This document shows positions 26,759 to 35,381 of a stretch of DNA of 64,000 nt, piece by piece. A model generated the notes under the pieces. It ran no database searches. It had not been told where the DNA came from and saw only the letters and a program-made list of their open reading frames with translations. Positions within the stretch are counted from its first letter, which is position 1, and every line of letters starts with the position of its first letter. This DNA comes from Dulcicalothrix desertica PCC 7102. Its GTDB lineage: Bacteria > Cyanobacteriota > Cyanobacteriia > Cyanobacteriales > Nostocaceae. The stretch covers positions 124,001 through 188,000 of the forward strand of contig NZ_RSCL01000005.1 of assembly GCF_003991905.1 (NCBI RefSeq), given 5' to 3'. The position numbers and the translations under genes were made by a program.

Positions 26759-26777
26759 GATTATGATAGGTTTTTAA

Positions 26778-28310
26778 TCACTGTACAGGCTTTCCGGCCT
26801 GTGCTACAAGAGATGCCTGTGCTACAAGAGATGAATATTTTTTGAGCAAGTTACCAAGCGTTTTAATCCCAATTTCAATTTGTTCTATATTGTGAGAAAA
26901 GTTTAAGCGCATTGCGGGATAACCAACACCTGGGAAAAATGCCGCACCGTTGGCAACGAGTATATTTTGAGCTAAAGCTTCTTTACAAATTGCTTGAATA
27001 GGAAAAGAATCTGGTAAATGTGCCCATAAAAATAAACCTCCTTTAGGAATAGTCCATGTTACTGCTTCGGGAAAATAAGATTCTAATGCTTGTAACATAG
27101 CATTTCTAGACTGAAGGTTGTGTGTTTGTAAGCGGTTGAGATGGCGCCTAAATTGACCTGATGCTAAATATTCGCTTACAATTGCTTGTGATACTGTGGA
27201 AACATGCATATCATGAAGTGCTTTTTGTTTTACTAATTCTCGGTAATGTTTTCCTGTAACGACCATGTAACCAACTCGCAGTCCTGGCATTAGGGTTTTC
27301 GAGAAGGTGCTAATATATGTAACTAAGTTGTTATTATCTAATGCTTTGATAGGCGCCGTCCCTTTATCAAAGTTCAATCCTTCATAAGCATTATCTTCTA
27401 AAATCGGACATTCGTACTGTTGTGCTAACCTGAGTAATTCTTGACGATGTGTTAGTGAAGTTGTTATGCCAGTAGGATTATGAAGAGTGCTGATAGTATA
27501 TATTAATTTGGGACGGTGACTTTTAAGGTATTGTTCGAGTAATTCTAAATTCATTCCTGCACCTGTCATGGGAATACCGATTACTTTGGCGCCGATATTT
27601 TCTAAAATACTTAAGGCGCCGTGATAAGTTGGTGTTTCGACAATTGCCCAATCACCACGTTGAAGGTAGTAATTTATCGTTAGTGATATACCTTGTTCGG
27701 AACCACTGGTAATAATTAATTCCTCTGGTAGAACTTCCAAACCTTGCTGAAGTAGCATTTGGCAGATTTGTTGCCTTAAAATTAATTGCCCTTCTGGAAA
27801 ATCATACCGAAATAGATTGTCGAGCGGTTTAGCAAGCGCGCGTTTAGCAATTTTTTGCAGATTATCTACACCATGACTACGTGGAAACCCTGAACTAAAA
27901 TCAATTATGCCTGTTGTGTGCTGTGCCTGTAATGAAGCTATATATTGTTCAAAAAAAGAACTTCCCCCTTCTGAAATTATCACTTTCTGAGCAGGTGCAA
28001 AATGTGATTCTGTGTAAGATATATTACGTGAGCGTAATGTTAAATCTGAAGCTACTACACGATTAACAAAATATCCTGCTCCTTGACGAGCATATATTAA
28101 CCCATCGGCTTCTAAGTAACTATACGCTTGTATTATTGTTAATTTATTTACTCGAATGCGTTGAGATAAAGTGCGAATTGATGGTAACTTTTGCCCGGGT
28201 GTAAGTTTGCCTGATTTGATTAAGCGACTGAAGTGGTTGTGAATTTGCTGATAAACTGGCTGCGAGGAATGACGGCTTAAAACAATATTCACAAGCTTAC
28301 CCCTTTCCAT
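26778..28310 (-). CDS. MocR-type regulator (GntR wHTH + aminotransferase fold)
   Basis: The 510-residue protein has a GntR-type winged helix at residues 10-80 (QPVYQQIHNHFSRLIKSGKL, KLPSIRTLSQRIRVNKLTI) and a class I aminotransferase-like domain with the PLP lysine in YISTFSKTLMPGLRVGYMV near residue 335. MocR proteins are PLP- or amino-compound-responsive transcription factors. It is divergent from a small gene plus an EamA exporter, its probable target. The C-terminal tail SLVAQASLVAQAGKPVQ is encoded by a duplicated intergenic repeat (CTGTGCTACAAGAGATG twice). Confidence 0.9.
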   Translation of the reverse strand: MERGKLVNIVLSRHSSQPVYQQIHNHFSRLIKSGKLTPGQKLPSIRTLSQRIRVNKLTIIQAYSYLEADGLIYARQGAGYFVNRVVASDLTLRSRNISYTESHFAPAQKVIISEGGSSFFEQYIASLQAQHTTGIIDFSSGFPRSHGVDNLQKIAKRALAKPLDNLFRYDFPEGQLILRQQICQMLLQQGLEVLPEELIITSGSEQGISLTINYYLQRGDWAIVETPTYHGALSILENIGAKVIGIPMTGAGMNLELLEQYLKSHRPKLIYTISTLHNPTGITTSLTHRQELLRLAQQYECPILEDNAYEGLNFDKGTAPIKALDNNNLVTYISTFSKTLMPGLRVGYMVVTGKHYRELVKQKALHDMHVSTVSQAIVSEYLASGQFRRHLNRLQTHNLQSRNAMLQALESYFPEAVTWTIPKGGLFLWAHLPDSFPIQAICKEALAQNILVANGAAFFPGVGYPAMRLNFSHNIEQIEIGIKTLGNLLKKYSSLVAQASLVAQAGKPVQ

Positions 28311-28371
28311 GAACGGCTAGTAATTAAAGCTACTACAGGCAATATAAGTGATTTTTGATTATTTGAGTTGG

Positions 28372-28420
28372 TACAGTTATGCAAAATTGAACTAGAACAG
28401 TTGAGATTATTGTAACTGTA
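28372..28420. promoter_or_regulatory. Candidate MocR operator in the divergent promoter
   Basis: Between the MocR regulator and its divergent neighbour, TACAGTTA (28372-28379) and TAACTGTA (28413-28420) form an inverted repeat and AACAGTTG (28396-28403) adds a direct copy of the left half. MocR dimers typically bind such spaced repeats in divergent promoters. The arrangement is seen; binding is inferred. Confidence 0.45.
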
Positions 28421-28516
28421 TTAGGTAAAATTAGCTGAATTTGTACCTTCTCGTGAAGCTGTACTTGGTGCGAACCTAAAAGTAGGCGCCGCAGGAATCT
28501 ACATGAGGGTATAAAA

Positions 28517-28741
28517 ATGAAGATTATAGACTCATTTTTCGCACTGAAATCTAATTTAAACAGTGTTTGGCAAAAGTTAACACTCCTTTTTATAGAAAAT
28601 TCTGAGTTACAGGTTTGGTCAACTCATAATAAAAACGGTGAAATATCCTGGTACGCTTATGACCCCACTACAAGACGTTCTGCTTGTTTCGGTTCAGAAG
28701 ATGATATGCGTGCGTGGATTGAAAAACGACTGTATTTATAA
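28517..28741 (+). CDS. Small conserved hypothetical protein upstream of EamA exporter
   Basis: A 74-residue soluble protein with the C-terminal stretch ISWYAYDPTTRRSACFGS and WIEKRLYL, which I associate with small conserved cyanobacterial hypotheticals. Its stop codon shares one base with the ATG of the exporter gene, so the two are translationally coupled. A GAGGGTATAAAA stretch precedes the ATG. Function unknown. Confidence 0.7.
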   Translation: MKIIDSFFALKSNLNSVWQKLTLLFIENSELQVWSTHNKNGEISWYAYDPTTRRSACFGSEDDMRAWIEKRLYL

Positions 28742-29637
28742 TGAAACAACTTCTTTCTCGTATTGATTCAGAAACACTAGGGTTATTTTATGGTTTTCTG
28801 GGGGTGTTGGGTTTTAGTTTAACTTTACCTGCTACTCGTGTTGCTGTTACAGATTTTGACGCTGTTTTTGTGGGACTTGGACGCGCGGTTGTTGCTAGTG
28901 TATTGGCAATGCTGGCACTATGGGTAACTCGTCAACCTTTTCCACCACGTAAACTTTGGGGAAGTCTTATTGTTGTAGCAATGGGTGTAATTATTGGATT
29001 TCCTTTATTATCTGCTTGGGCAATGCAGCAATTACCGGCTGCACATGGCGCCATTATTACAGGTTTAGTACCTTTAGCTACTGCTATCGTCGCTACTGTT
29101 AGAGTTGGTGAGCGTCCTTCACTCAAATTTTGGATTGCTAGTATAACAGGTAGTACAACAATCGTTTTGTTTGTTTTACTTTCAAGTGGTGGCAGTATTC
29201 AAGGGGCACATGTTTTACTTTTAGGCGCCTCTTTTGCCGCAGCTATTGGATATGCTGAGGGTGGAAACCTTGCTTCTATATTAGGAGGTTGGCAGGTTAT
29301 TAGCTGGGCATTGGTATTTATTGCCCCTATTTTAGTTATTCCTGTTACGTTAAGTATTTTTCAACATGGGTTAATAGCTTCACCTCATGCTTGGTTAGGG
29401 TTTGGGTACGTCAGTATTATTAGTCAGTTTGTGGCATTTTTTGCTTGGTATCATGGAATGAAGGTAGCAGGTGTTGCCAGAGTTAGTCAAATACAGTTAT
29501 TACAACCGTTTTTAACTATTTTATTTTCTGCTTGGTTGCTGCATGAGCAAGTTACACCCCTGATGTTATTAGCTACCTGCATTGTAATTGCTTGCGTATT
29601 TATTGGGAAAAAAGCTTTAATTAGGCGCCGCCAGTAA
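28741..29637 (+). CDS. EamA/DMT-family exporter
   Basis: The 298-residue protein has ten hydrophobic segments in two EamA halves (GFLGVLGFSLTLPATRVAV at the start; GFGYVSIISQFVAFFAWYHG and LQPFLTILFSAWLLHEQ in the second half). DMT exporters move amino acids, metabolites or nucleotide sugars out across the inner membrane. It is coupled to the preceding 74-residue gene and probably controlled by the divergent MocR protein, which suggests an amino-type or vitamin B6-related substrate. The gene ends exactly where the convergent peptidase gene ends. Confidence 0.9.
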   Translation: MKQLLSRIDSETLGLFYGFLGVLGFSLTLPATRVAVTDFDAVFVGLGRAVVASVLAMLALWVTRQPFPPRKLWGSLIVVAMGVIIGFPLLSAWAMQQLPAAHGAIITGLVPLATAIVATVRVGERPSLKFWIASITGSTTIVLFVLLSSGGSIQGAHVLLLGASFAAAIGYAEGGNLASILGGWQVISWALVFIAPILVIPVTLSIFQHGLIASPHAWLGFGYVSIISQFVAFFAWYHGMKVAGVARVSQIQLLQPFLTILFSAWLLHEQVTPLMLLATCIVIACVFIGKKALIRRRQ

Positions 29638-30669
29638 TTAACTTGAAGGTGGTGTTTTCAAATCATTGGGACTTTCTAGTAGTTTATGAGTTGCGTTTAC
29701 TATTATTTGTGCTGAACCTGTAAAGAAATTACGGTCTATGGTTTCTGGTTTGTCACTAGGTTTATGGTAGTGGGGAGTACGTAAGTTTGCTGTATCGGTT
29801 ACTAATACTGCTCCTATTCCTTGATACCAAAATGGTGCGTGGTCACTACGCAGGGTGTCGGGTGTTAATAATCCTTTGAGTGGTATGGGTACTGTGAGGA
29901 TAGCTGGTAAATTGGTTTGTTCGGATGCGTTATTTTGAAATGAATTTAGTAGTGGTAAGTGTTCTATGTCACCAACTACTGTTAGAAAATCTCCTTTATC
30001 ACTAGGAGGTGTAATTGGTAAGGTTGGTGGGTATTTTTGACATCCTGGAGTATAACATGCGTAACTTACCATATCCATGACTACGGCGCCGCGTAAGTTC
30101 TTCTGAATATTTTTTGCTTTTTTGACGTAAGCTTGACTTCCTAATAACCCTGTTTCTTCTTTGTCGAATAGTACTAGCTGTAAACCTCGTGGTGTTGGTT
30201 GTGCTAAAAGTCGGGCAACTTCTAATACAACTGCTACACCACTTGCGTTATCATCTGCACCTGGAGATTGATATACTGTGTCATAGTGGGCGCCTACTAA
30301 AATACTACCTGCTGTTTTATCTGTTCCTGCACGTTCTGCGACTACGTTAACTCCCTGACCAAAGTTTTGTAATTTTGGTTTAAAACCGTATTTTTTGAGT
30401 TCTGCTGTAATATAACTACGTGCGGAAGCTCTTTCTGCATCAGTGTATCGCTGAAAATTTAATTTTTGAAGATGAGCGAGTAAAGTATCTGTTTGTACTA
30501 GGGGAGAACTTACCGCACTTTCTAACTTTTGTTGCGGCGCCTCATTAATATCATTTTGAACTCGAATTGTGTCAACAGGTGGTTGCGGTGCTTTATCAAA
30601 AAAATTTCTACCAGCAACTATACCTAACGCTACTATTACCAGCAGTACCAGCCAGATTAATTTTTTCAT
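29638..30669 (-). CDS. M28-family zinc aminopeptidase, exported or membrane-anchored
   Basis: A 343-residue protein with one N-terminal hydrophobic anchor (LIWLVLLVIVALGIVAG) and an M28 domain: GAHYDTVYQSPGADDNASG near residues 129-145 (metal His/Asp and Asp), LFDKEETGLLGSQAYV (catalytic Glu-Glu), MDMVSYA and the final metal His in RTPHYHKPSD. Two-zinc M28 enzymes cleave N-terminal residues of peptides; it acts in the periplasm. All ligands are visible. It is divergent from the DsbD_2/ferric-reductase-like gene with only 18 bp between start codons. Confidence 0.9.
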   Translation of the reverse strand: MKKLIWLVLLVIVALGIVAGRNFFDKAPQPPVDTIRVQNDINEAPQQKLESAVSSPLVQTDTLLAHLQKLNFQRYTDAERASARSYITAELKKYGFKPKLQNFGQGVNVVAERAGTDKTAGSILVGAHYDTVYQSPGADDNASGVAVVLEVARLLAQPTPRGLQLVLFDKEETGLLGSQAYVKKAKNIQKNLRGAVVMDMVSYACYTPGCQKYPPTLPITPPSDKGDFLTVVGDIEHLPLLNSFQNNASEQTNLPAILTVPIPLKGLLTPDTLRSDHAPFWYQGIGAVLVTDTANLRTPHYHKPSDKPETIDRNFFTGSAQIIVNATHKLLESPNDLKTPPSS

Positions 30670-30687
30670 AAAACAATTAAAAAGAAG

Positions 30688-31866
30688 ATGTTAGATTTTT
30701 GGCTTATTTTTACTCTTGGGTTCTTGGGAAGTTTTGGTCACTGCGTTGGTATGTGCGGCCCTCTTGCTGCTGCTTTCTCTCTTTCTCAAACCCAAAATAC
30801 TCGTGACTGGCGCCATCAATTACAGTTCCATATTCTTCTCAACCTCGGTAGAACACTTAGTTATATGATAATAGGCGCCGCTATTGGAGCTATTGGTTCG
30901 GTGTTTCTAGCTAGCGGTCAAATGGCAGGTGTTGGGAGTGATATGCGTCGCTTTCTGGCTATTATTACTGGTTTAATGTTGATTTGGTTTGGATTACGGC
31001 AAATTAAACCCGACTTATTACCCCGTGTACCTCTATTACATCCTTTATTACAATCCAAATTACATGACCGTCTAAGTACGCTCATGGTTAAGCTTTCTCT
31101 TAAAGCAACTTGGTGGACTCCTGCTTTACTTGGTATTACTTGGGGTTTGATACCTTGTGGTTTTTTGTATGCAGCACAAATTAAAGCTGCTGAAACTGGT
31201 GATTTAATTAAAGGCGCCACCACGATGTTCGCTTTTGGCTTAGGAACTTTACCAACTATGTTGGGGGTAGGAATATCAACGTCGGTTCTTAGCAAAGATA
31301 AGCGCAGCCAGTTGTTCCGTTTGGGTGGATGGGTAACGCTAATAATTGGCGCCTTAACTTTGCTGCGAACGGGCGATATGATGGTTGATTTTACAGGACA
31401 TGCGGCGTTGTTCTGTTTAATGTTAGCTCTGATTGCGCGTCCAATTAGTAATTTGTGGTCGGCGCCATTACGTTATCGTCGCGCTTTAGGTGTGGGAGCA
31501 TATGTTCTTTCCATAGCTCATACAACTCATATGCTGCAACATTCTTTGGATTGGAATTTTGAAGCATTTTGGTTTTTACCATTACAATTTCAATGGGGTA
31601 TTGCTGCCGGTGGTGTAGCTTTAGTATTAATGACACCTGCTGCACTTACTAGTTTTGATTCGATGCAGAACAAATTAGGTCAATACTGGCGCCATATTCA
31701 TTTATTAAGTGTTCCGGCTTTGATTTTTGCTGTTATTCACGCTATTACTACTGGTTCGCGTTATTTAGGCGCCCTTTCTATAACCTGGGGAAATCAATTA
31801 GCTGTTACAGCACTAATTATTTTGATGTTGAGTGTATTATTATTACGTTTACGAAGTATTAAGTAA
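30688..31866 (+). CDS. DsbD_2/UreH-like transporter domain fused to a ferric-reductase-like domain
   Basis: The 392-residue membrane protein begins with a six-helix DsbD_2 / UreH-type (TauE/SafE-like) domain carrying the metal-type motif FGHCVGMCGPLAAA near residue 14 and LGITWGLIPCGFLYAA near residue 150. The C-terminal 150 residues have RRALGVGAYVLSIAHTTHML, an intervening FDSMQNKLGQYWRHIHLL and FAVIHAI, with spaced His pairs on helices, as in YedZ/ferric-reductase haem domains. I infer an integral membrane redox or metal-handling protein. AAAGAAG precedes the ATG. Confidence 0.75.
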   Translation: MLDFWLIFTLGFLGSFGHCVGMCGPLAAAFSLSQTQNTRDWRHQLQFHILLNLGRTLSYMIIGAAIGAIGSVFLASGQMAGVGSDMRRFLAIITGLMLIWFGLRQIKPDLLPRVPLLHPLLQSKLHDRLSTLMVKLSLKATWWTPALLGITWGLIPCGFLYAAQIKAAETGDLIKGATTMFAFGLGTLPTMLGVGISTSVLSKDKRSQLFRLGGWVTLIIGALTLLRTGDMMVDFTGHAALFCLMLALIARPISNLWSAPLRYRRALGVGAYVLSIAHTTHMLQHSLDWNFEAFWFLPLQFQWGIAAGGVALVLMTPAALTSFDSMQNKLGQYWRHIHLLSVPALIFAVIHAITTGSRYLGALSITWGNQLAVTALIILMLSVLLLRLRSIK

Positions 31867-32167
31867 AAAATTGATTTTTTGCATCTGTCGCTTATTTATA
31901 TAATTATTGGTGTAATCATACTTTTATAAACTTTATAAACTTCCTAAAGTTTCTACCCTTAATGACTGTTACAAATTTTATGTTGTAGATGTTTGATGTA
32001 TTTATTTAGTTGCGTAATGTAATTGTAATTTTGAGTTGCATTGAGATTCTAATTGTGCTTAAATCATCATCAAACTTAGTTGTGGGCAAAATCAATTAGT
32101 TTGCAATTTTGTATCTAAGATAACTATTCTTAGTAATTAATAAAACTATATTTTCTTTTTTAGAACA
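31867..32167. other. AT-rich intergenic region
   Basis: About 300 bp of very AT-rich sequence before the carbamoyltransferase-like gene. It contains a direct TATAAACTTTATAAACTT repeat near 31925. No gene, terminator hairpin or known repeat was recognised; it presumably carries the promoter of the downstream gene. Confidence 0.5.
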
Positions 32168-33226
32168 ATGAAAATACTTGGAGTTTGTGCATACTACCAC
32201 GATAGCGGCGCCGCTTTACTAGTTAATGGTGAGATTGTTACTGCTGTTCAAGAAACACGTTTTACTAACGTTACGCATATTGGAGTTCCAACAAATTCAA
32301 TTTCTTACTGTCTTGCAGAATCAGGAATTAAATTGAAAGAACTAGATAGTATTGTTTTCTATGAAAAACCTTTAATTGCTTCTCAGCTTATTAATGAATA
32401 TGAATTTGCAAATTCATCGATTAAAGGGTTTAATCCGGTTTTACAGGTAATTTCTTTACAGAGAAATAAGCAATTTTTTAGAGCTATGTTAAAAAAAGAA
32501 CTAGCTGCCTTTGGAAATTGTAAACGCTCTGAATTACCACCTGTTGAATTTATAGAACATAACCAATCACAAGCAACTTCAGCTTTTTTTCTGAGTCCTT
32601 TTGAACGTGCGGCAGTAATTTGTATTAACAGTGTTGGTGAATGGGCAACCGCGTCGGTTTGGTTAGGTAAAAAAAATCAGCTATTACCTCAATGGAGCTT
32701 AAATTTTCCTAACTCTTTTAAAATTCTTTGTACTGCTTTCAGTTATTATACTGGTTTGAAAATAAATTCTGATGAAAATAGGCTTAGAGAGTTAGCTCCT
32801 TATGGAAAACCAAAGTATGCTGAACTTTTTCTTGATAAATTATTAGAATCTAAAGAAAATGATATTTTTCAGATAAATACAGATTACTTAGTAACTGAAT
32901 TGACGACAACTAATAGAGATTCTGATAATTTTGTTGAAGTATCGTCCCGGTTAGAAGGCAAAATTAATCAATGGGAAATGGATGTTGCTGCGTCTATTCA
33001 AAAAGTGATAGAAGAAATAATATTACGTTTAGTGAATACTGTTTATCAAAGATTTGGAGAAAATTATCTTTGTCTGGCTGGTGATGTGGCTCACTACCAT
33101 ATTTTAAACGGTAAAATTATGCGTGAAAATTCTTTTCGAGATATTTGGATTCAACCTTGGAATGATTACTCTAGAAGCGCAGCGCTTGCGGTTTGGTTTC
33201 AATGCGCTTGTGTTTGTGTGAAGTGA
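32168..33226 (+). CDS. Degenerate NodU/CmcH-type carbamoyltransferase homologue
   Basis: The 352-residue protein follows the N-terminal carbamoyltransferase fold: MKILGVCAYYHDSGAALLVN, FIEHNQSQATSAFFLSPFER, CINSVGEWATASVW and INSDENRLRELAPYGKPKY. Normal family members have EHHxSHAASAF, DGVGEWATT, VNSGEYKxMGLAPYG and a GGVALN loop; here the His pair is HNQSQ, DG is NS, and the late loop is GDVAHYH. It also stops near residue 352, where full enzymes exceed 550. Carbamoyl transfer is therefore unlikely (inference). A pseudoenzyme or a decaying paralogue are both possible. Confidence 0.8.
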   Translation: MKILGVCAYYHDSGAALLVNGEIVTAVQETRFTNVTHIGVPTNSISYCLAESGIKLKELDSIVFYEKPLIASQLINEYEFANSSIKGFNPVLQVISLQRNKQFFRAMLKKELAAFGNCKRSELPPVEFIEHNQSQATSAFFLSPFERAAVICINSVGEWATASVWLGKKNQLLPQWSLNFPNSFKILCTAFSYYTGLKINSDENRLRELAPYGKPKYAELFLDKLLESKENDIFQINTDYLVTELTTTNRDSDNFVEVSSRLEGKINQWEMDVAASIQKVIEEIILRLVNTVYQRFGENYLCLAGDVAHYHILNGKIMRENSFRDIWIQPWNDYSRSAALAVWFQCACVCVK

Positions 33227-33241
33227 AGGGGGTTATTTATA

Positions 33242-33272
33242 TAAGGGCGGGCAGGGATGCCCGCTCCACAAG
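33242..33272. repeat. GGGCAGGGATGCCC-type dispersed palindrome, copy 3
   Basis: TAAGGGCGGGCAGGGATG followed by CCCGCTCCACAAG, then AAGTGATTCACAAGTAATTC direct repeats. It lies between the carbamoyltransferase-like gene and convergent galE and may act as a terminator. Confidence 0.8.
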
Positions 33273-33317
33273 TGATTCACAAGTAATTCACAAATGAGTT
33301 ACAAGAGATTATATTTT

Positions 33318-34316
33318 TTATTTGTGTCTTTTTTGATGCCAAGACCATGCGTGGGTAAGTATATCTTCGATGGAAGAATATTTTGGTTCCCAGCCTAATG
33401 TTTGTCGCGCTTTGTCGCCACTGCCTATTAATGATGGTGGGTCGCCTGGGCGCCGTTCGCATTCAATAGCTTTAATTTCTTTACCTGTAACTTTGATGGC
33501 GGTATCAATTACTTCGCGCACTGAGAAGCCGCTACCGTTGCCTAAATTAAATACGGCGCTGTCGCCACCTTTGAGCAGGTATTCTAGCCCTAATATGTGA
33601 GCATCTGCTAAGTCGCTGACGTGGATATAATCTCGAATACACGTACCATCTGGTGTTGGGTAGTCGGTACCAAAAATTGATACTGAGTCGCGTAAACCAA
33701 GAGCGGTTTGTAAAACTAAGGGAATCAGATGAGTTTCGGGGTTATGGTCTTCGCCTAAATTTCCACTTGGGTCGGCGCCAGCAGCGTTAAAGTATCGGAA
33801 TCTAACTGATTTTAGTCCGTATGCAACATCAAAATCGGTAAGTATACGTTCTACCATCAATTTGGTGGCGCCGTAGGGGTTAATGGGATTTTGTGGATGG
33901 TCTTCGGGGATGGGTACTTCTTTTGGTACACCGTATGTTGCACAAGTTGACGAAAATACAAAATTCTTAATAGAAGCCGCTAACATCGCTTCTAACAGCG
34001 TTATGGTACCAATTACATTATTTCGATAGTACTTTGCAGGGTCACTGACCGATTCACCTACGTATGCGTATGCCGAAAAATGCATGACCGCATCGAATGC
34101 GCGCGTTGTAAATAGCTTATCCAGTAAGGTTCGGTCATTTGTATCGCCTACAACTAACTCGACCTGTAAAACCTTTTCAACTAAGTCACGATGCCCGTAC
34201 ACAAGATTATCAAGTATTACTATCTCGTAACCTGCTCGCTTAAGGGCAAGCACGGTATGGGAGCCAATGTATCCAGCTCCCCCTGTGACAAGGATGGTGG
34301 GCTTTGCAGACGACAT
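33318..34316 (-). CDS. galE: UDP-glucose 4-epimerase
   Basis: A 332-residue extended SDR: NAD-binding VTGGAGYIGSHTVLAL at the N-terminus, FSSTCATYGVP with the catalytic Ser/Thr, YGATKLMVER with the YxxxK pair near residue 148, and RYFNAAGADPSG. It interconverts UDP-glucose and UDP-galactose in the cytoplasm, feeding galactolipid and exopolysaccharide synthesis. Length and motifs are those of GalE. The ATG at 34316 is well placed; a 254-bp gap separates it from the divergent membrane protein gene and shows no further gene. Confidence 0.95.
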   Translation of the reverse strand: MSSAKPTILVTGGAGYIGSHTVLALKRAGYEIVILDNLVYGHRDLVEKVLQVELVVGDTNDRTLLDKLFTTRAFDAVMHFSAYAYVGESVSDPAKYYRNNVIGTITLLEAMLAASIKNFVFSSTCATYGVPKEVPIPEDHPQNPINPYGATKLMVERILTDFDVAYGLKSVRFRYFNAAGADPSGNLGEDHNPETHLIPLVLQTALGLRDSVSIFGTDYPTPDGTCIRDYIHVSDLADAHILGLEYLLKGGDSAVFNLGNGSGFSVREVIDTAIKVTGKEIKAIECERRPGDPPSLIGSGDKARQTLGWEPKYSSIEDILTHAWSWHQKRHK

Positions 34317-34570
34317 AGTTTTTCCTTACATGTAGAAGTCTCTTCAACTAATTTAATTTACTTAATACAAAATACCTAACAGGAAAATCACAATTCAGTA
34401 AGCCAAGTTCGAGATTATGCTCTAAAATCACTACGACGGTAGTCTTTGTGTGTGGGGTGTGAGGAGTTTATTGCGGTCAAAAAGAAGTCCTACTACAATT
34501 TGACGGTAACAATAAGTCAATCGCCCAAATCAAAAAGGCTGTCGCTTATATACGATTTGAGAGTGAGCCT

Positions 34571-35197
34571 ATGTTTGTAATGTTAAGCCGGGTACTACTC
34601 TGGCTACTTCTGGGTACTATCGTTTATTCCTTGTTCCAAAGGTTTTATCCTTCTGGGGGCTTTTTTGGAAGATTCGTTTTAGCCGTTCTTGCAGTTGTAC
34701 TACTACTATCGTTCTTTAACCCTGGTGGTACAGGAACAGTCGTATCTCCCTTATGGCAATTCATATCGTTCCCGCTCAAACCGCTGGGTGCGTCGATTTT
34801 GCTAATGATTTTTGCTGCACAGCGTTTGAAAGATGGTGGCATCGGCAAACCAGGTGGATATTTACTCGGTTGGGCACTAACGATTTTGTTAATTGCTAGC
34901 ACACCAGCGTTTGCTTACTTCTTGGTTAGCCCTCGTTTAGCTCAGATGTTACCAGAAGGTCAACCACAGCAAACCCTCGTAGCATTAGCTTCTCAATCTG
35001 ATGTTAATGCTATCGTTAGTGGTTCAGCTCGTAGCGACGTGCCTTCATACTTGATGCAAACAACACCAGCAGATACTGCTCGTCGGGGAAGGATAGCGCT
35101 TGAGGATTTTATTCCTAATGCACAAGCTCTTGCACAAACAACCGCTGCTTGGGAAGCTTTCCTAAATCAAGGCTTTATATTCCTTCGTGGTCGTTAA
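34571..35197 (+). CDS. Hypothetical membrane protein
   Basis: This 208-residue protein has three or four membrane helices in its first 120 residues (LLWLLLGTIVYSLFQRFYP, FVLAVLAVVLLLSFFNPG, GYLLGWALTILLIASTP) and a soluble tail of about 85 residues. I do not firmly recognise it; its layout resembles the membrane part that precedes the DUF218 (YdcF-like) domain in some cyanobacterial proteins, in which case it would be a shortened version. No function can be assigned. Confidence 0.65.
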   Translation: MFVMLSRVLLWLLLGTIVYSLFQRFYPSGGFFGRFVLAVLAVVLLLSFFNPGGTGTVVSPLWQFISFPLKPLGASILLMIFAAQRLKDGGIGKPGGYLLGWALTILLIASTPAFAYFLVSPRLAQMLPEGQPQQTLVALASQSDVNAIVSGSARSDVPSYLMQTTPADTARRGRIALEDFIPNAQALAQTTAAWEAFLNQGFIFLRGR

Positions 35198-35230
35198 TTT
35201 CTGAATTTGATAATCATTATCACTTGCTTT

Positions 35231-35250
35231 GAGCCACGCCTTCGTGGCTC
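35231..35250 (+). terminator. Hairpin after the membrane protein gene
   Basis: GAGCCACG (35231-35238) pairs with CGTGGCTC (35243-35250) around a CCTT loop, 33 bp after the stop codon. The following GTTCTGTCTCT is pyrimidine-rich but is not a clean T-run. Confidence 0.55.
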
Positions 35251-35381
35251 GTTCTGTCTCTGTAGAAAGTGCTGAGTATAAAGTGCTGAGTTGTATAGGA
35301 AGTATGTACTAAATGTGATTCATTTATAATTAGTAGCTGGATAATAAGATAAGTAATGTAATCAGAAGTAACAATGCTGTA

